NCBI GenBank assembly: GCA_946902985.2
Contig: OX336393.1
Location: 360,264,779 to 360,328,778 of the forward strand
Direction of reading: 5' to 3'
DNA length: 64,000 nt
DNA from: Meconema thalassinum
Taxonomy: Eukaryota > Arthropoda > Insecta > Orthoptera > Tettigoniidae
Made by a program: the position numbers and the translations under genes. Shown one piece after another: positions 57,646 through 64,000 of the stretch. The notes under the pieces are model-generated. The model saw only the letters and a list, made by a program, of their open reading frames with translations, was not told the origin of the DNA and searched no databases. Within the stretch, counting starts at the first letter, position 1. Every line of letters starts with the position of its first letter.

Positions 57646-60600
57646 AGTCTCATATATAATTGAGATCTAAATATAAAGAAGCGAATATATATTAAGAACA
57701 GGTCGCATACTTTATATTGTGAAAAGTTGAGCGCTTTAATATTCACCGTTTTGACAATTTCAGCTTGTCAAATTAGATTTCCAAATGTGTTGGAAACAAA
57801 GCTGAATATCATTATAAATTGCAACGTGAAGTTGACGAACGCAGTTCAAGTGAACAGTGGCGGAGAACATTTAATTTTGGCACAACACATAAACATTAAC
57901 AGAATGACTATTATTATTCTTCAAACATTATCATTCAGCATAATTACCATTGTTGATATGATGAACTAGATAGTCATGCGCCAGAGACATATTCAATAAC
58001 AGGAGTTAAGATACAACGATGGAGCTTCGTTAGACAACGTATTCCTGAATACAGACTTAGTGTACGGTCCATCTTGTGCATTTTCTTCAGTCTACGAACA
58101 CTAATATAACATCAATTAGCAATGGAAACATTTCATTCACTATTTATAAGAATATTTCCATAATTATATTCCAATGATGAAGCTGATACATATTTACGAC
58201 GGAGAATGGAGACTTTACAGAAGAGATTTGTCAAGATGCTAGGGAAAGGTAGCCCAGCAACACAGAAGAATTTGCCAGAAGGATGTCGTTCGAGCCCAGG
58301 CGAATGTTGGTGGATTCCAGAGAGAGACGTTTCTTGTCTCTGAGGTCGCAGATCCGAGGTTCGAATGCAGATCCATATCAGTGTCTTGTACTGAGGAAAC
58401 ATCTAAAGTATTGTGGGAATACTTACATAGATCTTCAAATTTTCATCCAAATAAGGAATTAGTGTATCTCAATTGTTATATAGAGCTTGATTAGTAACAT
58501 TCTGAGCCAGCGATCTTATTCCATATTTCCAGCGATCTTATTCCATATTTCTATAGTTTCACATTTCATGTATTTCAGTGCTTTTATGTATTTTACACTT
58601 CAGATGTGTGTTGAGTTTTTTTATACTTCAAGATTATGTAGAAGATGATTGCATTTCATCTATTTTTTATTTTATTCAACGGATCAGTAGTGGAACTGAC
58701 ATAAAAAATGTCTGAGGAATCATATTGCCTCATAGGAGACTAGTCGTTTCGACTCTCGAATTTTAATAATTTCATTTAAACCTAGTATTCTGACATTGTG
58801 TCATAGCTTCAAATTAAATTCTTATTAAATTTAATTTGAGCACTTTAATGTAACAACATATAACTTCAAGAAAAGAAGAAACATCGAATGATATTGTTAC
58901 ATCATTATTGTACATATTCCGTCGACGATCTAATAAATACTAGTCGTTTGATAAGACCGAAGTCTTAATTCCTATGAAAATTATTTGTGTAGAGTGGAAT
59001 AACATTACGACATTGACAAACCTTTCTTATTATTTGTAAAGCTAAGAACATTGTTCATTTAATATGTTAGAAGAAATACCTTTTGATAGAAGATTATTCA
59101 AATCTTTGGCTAGGAATTCAAAGCTAGTTTATCCCGGTCAAGATTGAATTCTATCTGACACTATAAATAACATGTGTGTTATATTATCCTTTTGTGTAAC
59201 ATCACGTCATTTGTGGACATGATATTACAACGATTAACAATTTATAGCTTGACAAGTGAGATGAGACAGGAGTATTATTTTTATTACATGTATTTGCGAC
59301 AGACGAGTTAACAGTTAATTATCTTGTTGTGGAGTAAACTTTAGGAGGTTAATCACGACTGTCTAATATCGTTCATTACAATTGGAAGTTTCGTTTGAAG
59401 AACCTACGTATGTATAATTGTAGTCCAATAGTCATGTGCAATGGTACTGAGGGTCATGCCAGTATTTGAGAGAAGTTCCTACATAAGATATGTTAATAAC
59501 AATTAATCCCGTTTTGGTGATTGTTTAACATAGTAGATGATAATTGTGTATGCCATATATACTGTTATATGAGGATTTGTAGAGCTATGGAGTGCTCATG
59601 CGAGGGAATTCCGCATTTTAAGGAAGTCAAAGTATTATTGTTCTTTGATAAAAAAAAAGGCATGTATCATGATAAGAGGCGTTGTATACAAGTAGTCCAG
59701 TTCTTGTGAATTAACGATTTAGCTGTGTAAACAGGAGGGTTTCAGCGGAAATGCAACTTGAGAAAGATTGTCTACTCACGTCTATAATACAATTATTAAA
59801 TTTTATTAAACCCGAAGTTATGTAATTACGTACAGTTTACCTTAATTAGTCGACTGTATTATACAAATAATGTAATGAAACCTATATAAGACGATGTGTA
59901 AGCAGTATATTAAAACTACAGAATGTTAGAGAAGGATGGTTATGTGAAAAACCAGTGTAAATATTTAGTTAAGAATTATATTGTAACCGAGAAGTATGAA
60001 TCTCGAATGTATCGATTAAGCAACACTAGATAATGGATATTATTATAAACATATTACACGTAAATAATTTTTGTGGAAATGATTTAATTAGCTAAATAAT
60101 ATAGTAGGATTTATTAATCAATTGTTTTGGAACAGTGTGTGTTTATAAGCAGATGTTTTAGGTATGGAAGATTGTTCATTGTTAAGAGCATATGTGGATC
60201 CGAATTGGTCTAGAACAATTGCGGAGTGCGAATGAAAGAGTGTATAAAAATTTTTAGAATGATTGTTTAAGAAACAAAGAAGTTATGTGAACTTTTGTAA
60301 GATATAAAAATGTTAATTTTTACGTGTTTTTATAAATGCACAAGCAGCCTCTGTGGGCTCGCGAGATTGATTCACCGTTAGCATTGGAGAGCGATCACAT
60401 AATATTAACAGGTGTAGACCCACCACCTTGTATTTATTGTATAAACCAGTTCTGAGTACGGCGTGGTGCCGGTGTTTCATTGATGAAACAACGTTACTAC
60501 ACGTGCGTTCTGCAAACGCAGGCTTGTGAATGAAACCATGTGTCTGGAATGCCATTAAGAGGCTTCATTAAACGTTTTTATTTTTACGTAGTGTAGGCCT

Positions 60601-61228
60601 AGAACAGGCCAAGATTTATACTCATAATTTTTAATACAGCATTGTAGTAAGATGTAGAGTTGAAAGGAGGTGTGAATGATTGCGTGTTTTTAATTTTAAT
60701 GTCTATTGTTAAATTCGTTCATTGTTATTTTGTTTATAGTAGATTAGTTTACCCTATTGTTAATAAATTTTGTTCAGATTGTTTTCCATTGTTGTTGGAG
60801 TGTGATTCATTTTAAATATAAGGAGCAGAGTATTGTGGATGTAGTGTAGGCGAAGCTGAATTCCCAGTCCCCGAGAGGTAAGTAAAGGTGAGTGCCCCGA
60901 GTAGTTGGTTGTTGATCCACAATATTCTGGTAACTGCTGTCTGTAAATCCCTAAAGGCCGTGTTGGAAGCGATTTCTAATGTTGTATATGCCGGTGCAGT
61001 TAGCAATAGGCCATCCAGTGGGGGCAATAGATATTCAAACAGGATCCTTCCCGGATTATCGGGTACAGTACCTTCATCAAAATAATTAATTTTGAGTTAT
61101 ATTTACAAAGTTCTTAAAATAGTATCAGCATGTAACTTCGTTTTTAAATGGGTTTTTTAATCTTATTTACAATTCACTTAGTAATCAACACGTAGCTTCG
61201 TCAAATTGATCTATTAACTGAATTCTCT

Positions 61229-61620
61229 TTATACTCTGATCAATATGTACAAAAAAAAAGAAACATTTCTTAAAAATACTGTTGAATCACCGGTATCTTC
61301 AAGCTGGTGAGTTGCTCTTGGTATTCTGTTATCCATTGCAACATATTTTCTTTTCCTTTTCGTGGCTTGCAAATTCAACTCTGCCCCATAATTTTTTCGT
61401 CTGAATTTTGAGACTCCTTCTGCAAACACAACACTAAGTCTCTTACACGAGGATGTGGCTTATCGCATTTGAAATTCAGCTTATGGCTCCAACCTTCTAC
61501 AGAGTTATTAGTTCTATGCCTCTTCCCATGGCAATTCCACATTTTAATCGGAATATGCACGTTTTCAAGCCATTGCTCTACAAAGTAATCAAAAAAACTC
61601 GATCAACTTTTCATTGTCCA
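61229..61620 (-). pseudogene. MULE-type transposase C-terminal remnant
   Basis: The minus strand reads FFDYFVEQWLENVHIPIKMW, NCHGKRHRTNNSVEGWSHKL, then HPRVRDLVLCLQKESQNSD; after a frameshift near 61,400 it continues ELNLQATKRKRKYVAMDNRI. This matches the C-terminal part of Mutator-like transposases common in animals (WN..G.RHRTNN..EGWH..LN...HP....L..L..E, then KRRKKY..LD.RI). Such enzymes act by DDE cut-and-paste chemistry; the catalytic part lies upstream and is absent. An in-frame stop precedes FFDYF. Dead fragment. Confidence 0.65.
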
Positions 61621-61705
61621 TTGCCATTAACTCTTCTAGGTCGCGTCGTACTATTATTAGCCGGTCAAACTTCAGAACTGACAGCTGGGATTGCCAGAGA
61701 CATTT

Positions 61706-61824
61706 GGAACTAGTGGGACTCATTAGCTTATTTACTCAGGCGTGAATACGCGTTCGGAACTCATGGGACGTTTTTCCTAAGAAATTTGTTTTCGGAACTC
61801 ATGGAAATGGAACTCGTGGGACGG
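61706..61824. repeat. Short repeated motif GGAACTCRTGGGACG
   Basis: GGAACTAGTGGGACT (61,706), GGAACTCATGGGACG (61,756), GGAACTCATGG (61,794) and GGAACTCGTGGGACGG (61,809) are clustered and share one orientation. They lie just outside the MULE transposase fragment on its 5' side. Clustered subterminal motifs are typical transposase-binding sites; that role is inference. Confidence 0.65.
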
Positions 61825-61851
61825 AACCGTCTTACCAACCTCTCTCTTCTC

Positions 61852-62589
61852 TTAAGGACACCACGTACTCTTGCATGATGAAAAAATCGATTTTTTGATT
61901 TTGGCGCCATAAAATTCTTCTTTCTTTTCTGAATCCAAATATATATAGTTTGTTGGGGTTTTGATGTCTGCTTCTACCTTAAATTCGTTTTTTAAAATTA
62001 GCGTCCCATGCTCTGAATAATACACTTTTAAATTTGCCAGCTGTTTTCCGTTAATACTCAATTTTCATGTTTAGGTACCAATAACTAGGAAACCATTTAA
62101 GATAGAGGGCTATTTTTTGCATTAACTTGCCTAATGGAGTACTTGAATGTTAACCTATTTTCACTTCCTAAACATAGTAGGCATGGATTGGGAAGAGAAA
62201 AATTGATACATATTATTGAATAAATTTAAAAAGAAAGAGTTCGGATTTTTTTCTTGCATTCTGTCCCAATAATAATGAAACAAAGTGGTTACTCATCTGC
62301 CATGATCCATTCCAAGTATGTAAACAAAATTTGAGAATATTTGATTAAAAAACAACTGAGAAATGTGTACCTGAAGCAACTTATACATTTTTTTTAAATG
62401 TATCAGTCCAAATTTGTATTCATTTCACACATCCTATAAAGGCAAAGTCAAAAACAGCTCAGAATATACCGCTTCTTATATGTGACAAGAATCATAGCTG
62501 TACCTTTAGCATAAACCCAGAAAATACTTATTAAAGTGATGCCACAAAAATAGACGTTTTCATCGTGTAAGAGTACGTGGTGACCTTAA
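61852..62589. mobile_element. TTAA-flanked TIR element (piggyBac- or Kolobok-like MITE)
   Basis: TTAA at 61,852-61,855 and at 62,586-62,589 bounds inverted repeats of about 29 bp (left GGACACCACGTACTCTTGCA then TGATGAAAA; right reads GGTCACCACGTACTCTTACA then CGATGAAAA on the other strand), with three mismatches. Length 738 bp. TTAA targets are used by piggyBac and Kolobok elements. A minus-strand ORF of 69 codons starting MSINGKQLANLKVYYSEHG runs into the left repeat; I do not recognise it, and it is too short for a transposase. Confidence 0.7.
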
Positions 62590-62656
62590 TTAGCATAATA
62601 TGCGTAAACATTAACTATTATAACAATGGTAATAATTAATATCCGTGTCGACTGAT

Positions 62657-62745
62657 AGTACTATCTTATTAAAACCTCCCTGTCAAACAGTGATTAAACC
62701 ACATTCTTTAGTGTTTGACAAGGCGCTTTTGTATAAGATAGTACT
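62657..62745. repeat. Imperfect fold-back sequence, about 38-bp arms
   Basis: AGTACTATCTTAT...AAAAC......GTCAAACAGTG on the left is inverted as GTGTTTGAC......TTTTGTATAAGATAGTACT on the right, with a loop of roughly 12 bp. It might be a small fold-back element or fossil MITE. Confidence 0.6.
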
Positions 62746-62784
62746 TAATTAGCAGTCACCAGAAACTTTTCCCACTCCTCTTAA

Positions 62785-63540
62785 CCCGAAAACTGTCGCT
62801 GTGGGTCATCATGACCCGCACGCTAACATTTCCATTTATCCCCCCTCCACCAACGCACAGTGGGTCAAAATCGAAATCTAGGAGGACAAAATTATTTATT
62901 TTCATAATTAAAAATCAAAATTCATTACTTCTACAGCATTCTCATATAATTGTCACTCACTATTCTGGGATATAAACGCATCTTGGTGTAAATCTGTCAC
63001 CACTGTTCGAGCAGTCTGAATTGGAGGGTGAATGTAAGTGGCTGTGGTTTGGTTGTCTTTGTGGTTAGTGTGATGCTTTAAGATGGAACATACAACTGAA
63101 GGTATGATCTTTGTAACGTGTTTCAGTTATTAAATGGCGTAATTGTTACGTAATTTTAGCTATATTTGCATTATATAATATTTAACTATTATTTTTAAAT
63201 TATATATTCACATAGATTTTTATCATGTCGCGTCACTCTGCGTCACTTTCTACTTAATGTTAAAATGTAGATAAAGTCTTGTAGTTTCGCCTGTTATATA
63301 AGATTTTTTCCATCTTTTTGCAACTTACATAGTTATTTTACGTTTTAGAAGATGCCGCGCAACCAGTTCTCACACGGTTACAACTGTTTAAAGCACTGGG
63401 ATCGACGATTATGTCAAAAGTGGAACTTTGTGACTTTGTTAAAAGTAAATTAGGGGTAGAAAATTGTTCTGAAAAGATAACTAAATGCTCTATCCAACTC
63501 CTAGTCATAGACAATTTCTTGCATGTGTAGACGTAGCTTG
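62785..63540 (+). mobile_element. piggyBac-like element, left end
   Basis: TTAA (62,781-62,784) is followed by CCCGAAAACTGTCGCTGTGG and GTCATCATGACCCGC; the palindrome GGGTCATCATGACCC after a CCC start is typical of piggyBac-superfamily termini. A second GTGGGTCA occurs at about 62,869. No right end is visible before the window closes (the MITE at 63,577 intervenes), so the right boundary given is only the limit of what I attribute to it. Confidence 0.55.
63083..63530 (+). CDS. Possible two-exon ORF inside the piggyBac-like element
   Basis: A candidate gene model, not a recognised gene. Exon 1 would be 63,083-63,101 (MEHTTE, then a split codon) ending at G|GTATGA, a good splice donor. Exon 2 would be 63,349-63,530, after the acceptor TTACGTTTTAG, giving EDAAQPVLTRLQLFKALGS and FVKSKLGVENCSEKI to a TAG stop. 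The frame joins cleanly as a GAA codon across a 247-bp intron. About 66 residues in all. It could be the start of a piggyBac-type transposase whose remainder is lost, or chance. The opposite-strand ORF over 63,338-63,664 is probably a shadow. Confidence 0.25.
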
Positions 63541-63576
63541 AAAAAGGTCTTAACTGATGTTTATTATGAAGTAATA

Positions 63577-64000
63577 GTATATTATGAAACGAGCCTATAA
63601 TGGCAATAATTAAGACACGAGTAATGTTTATAAAACGAGCGTATGCGAGTTTTATAATTTCCATACGAGTGTCTTAATTACCATTATAGGCGAGTTGCAT
63701 ACGACTGTTTATGTTCGACGATAATTATTATAACTATTTATGTTCGAACATAAATATTCATAAATATCTGTCGAGATTTTGCCAGCTTTATTTACTGAAC
63801 AGAGCGCATGTGACGCAGAGAATGCCTTGTACTTCTCCATGGCCTCCTCGATTACCCCTCTATGACACTAGGCAACGCAGTGAAATTTAAATTAGAAGGC
63901 CTTGGAACTCAGCGCAGGTGCGATTCTATCCTTATCTAATTGGCCAAACAACTGTTTCATGAGCTGTGATTGGTGGGAGAAACTGTTTCATAATGAAAAA
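63577..64000. mobile_element. MITE-like element, copy 2, cut by window end
   Basis: Shares with 20,969-21,645 the left text TAATAGTA.ATT...AACGAGCCTATAATGGC, GAGCGTATGCGAGTTTTATA, ATTACCATTATAGGCGAGTT and the right text ATTGGTGGGAGAAACTGTTT, CATAATGAAAAA. The middle parts diverge. The right terminus lies beyond the window. Confidence 0.65.

Larger units (their letters stand above)
50125..61067 (+). mobile_element. E2: second TG...CA element, opposite to E1 and expanded by nested insertions
   Basis: Starts TGCCCCCGTAAATTGAATTA and ends GGATTATCGGGTACA, the reverse arrangement of E1, and is flanked by GTAC at 50,121-50,124 and 61,068-61,071. Homologous positions include GCTATTGG...CCAATGA (U3-like side), TTTGCCAGAAGGAT (58,267; E1 46,098 reversed), CGACGATCT...ACTAGTCGT (58,922), AATAAA (60,762) followed by CATTTTAAATAT, CCCAGTCCCCGAG with AGGTAAGTAAAGGT (60,866-60,890), and GCACCGGCA-like text near the end. 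Native sequence is 50,125-50,839 plus about 57,650-61,067, some 4.1 kb, close to E1. Between them lie a Tc1 element and G, A, D and E repeats. No protein is encoded. Confidence 0.6.

Noticed and set aside
57727..57969. 80-codon plus-strand ORF in the right part of E2
   Set aside because: Hydrophobic, AT-driven composition with no recognisable motif; not open in the equivalent part of E1.
1..64000. CRISPR array, bacterial operons or rRNA genes
   Set aside because: The tandem repeats seen (23, 58, 293, 500 bp) lack regular unique spacers and lie inside eukaryotic mobile elements; no rRNA-like sequence and no operon-like gene spacing are present.

Overview
The window looks like intergenic DNA from a large, repeat-rich arthropod genome, most likely an insect. 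It is AT-rich, and I found no intact host gene. Almost everything I can assign is a mobile element or its remains: tRNA-derived SINEs, LINE pieces, an intact Tc1-type transposon, remnants of Helitron, hAT and MULE transposases and a piggyBac-like end, several MITE-like elements, and very many copies of non-coding elements with Helitron-like ends. The taxonomic call rests only on this repeat complement.

Three non-coding families dominate, called A, B and C here. Each starts with AACAA, then a 6-bp-stem hairpin of the type GTTC-n6-GAAC, then AGCCTAYTTTC. Each ends with GATCTCATA followed by a hairpin and the inverse motif, GAAARTAGGCTAA. A microsatellite sits at a fixed place near that end. This layout resembles Helentron-associated (HINE/DINE-1-like) non-autonomous Helitrons. 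Full A elements are about 1.0 or 1.5 kb. B elements carry three to seven tandem modules of about 293 bp. Both are studded with AARATGGCGGC, a close match to the known YY1/Pho zinc-finger site.

Layout: 1-3,005 holds older repeats with one SINE. 3,423-3,800 is a LINE endonuclease remnant. 3,859-7,875 is one A element with two more A elements inside it. 8,521-9,065 is a hAT remnant with a 23-bp tandem repeat. 9,091-12,488 is two A elements around a LINE reverse-transcriptase remnant. 12,732-14,527 is a B element. 14,713-24,022 is a multi-level nest of A and B elements, SINEs and a MITE, including a composite A element that seems to carry foreign DNA. 24,023-28,915 holds a SINE, B elements, a perfect 34-bp palindrome and a tRNA-like relic. 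29,640-34,370 has two decayed Helitron coding regions facing each other, one with an OTU protease-like domain. 34,945-38,312 is a B element split by a family D block. 38,425-41,884 has two LINE remnants, two SINEs and a hAT-like MITE. 41,908-49,328 is a B element split by a C element and by a 3,872-bp TG...CA element (E1). 50,125-61,067 is a second member of the E1 family (E2) in the opposite orientation, itself split by an intact Tc1 transposon and by A, D, E and G repeats. 61,229-64,000 holds a MULE remnant, a TTAA-flanked TIR element, a fold-back sequence, a piggyBac-like end with a possible two-exon ORF, and a second MITE copy.

The most interesting points are: (1) the shared terminal architecture of A, B and C and their mutual nesting; (2) the E1/E2 family, which looks like giant 3.9-kb solo LTRs, both inserted at GTAC; (3) the composite element at 20,103-22,957 with captured sequence; (4) the OTU-bearing Helitron as a possible relative of the machinery that moved the non-coding families. 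No two of these elements can be shown from sequence alone to work together; that link is inference.
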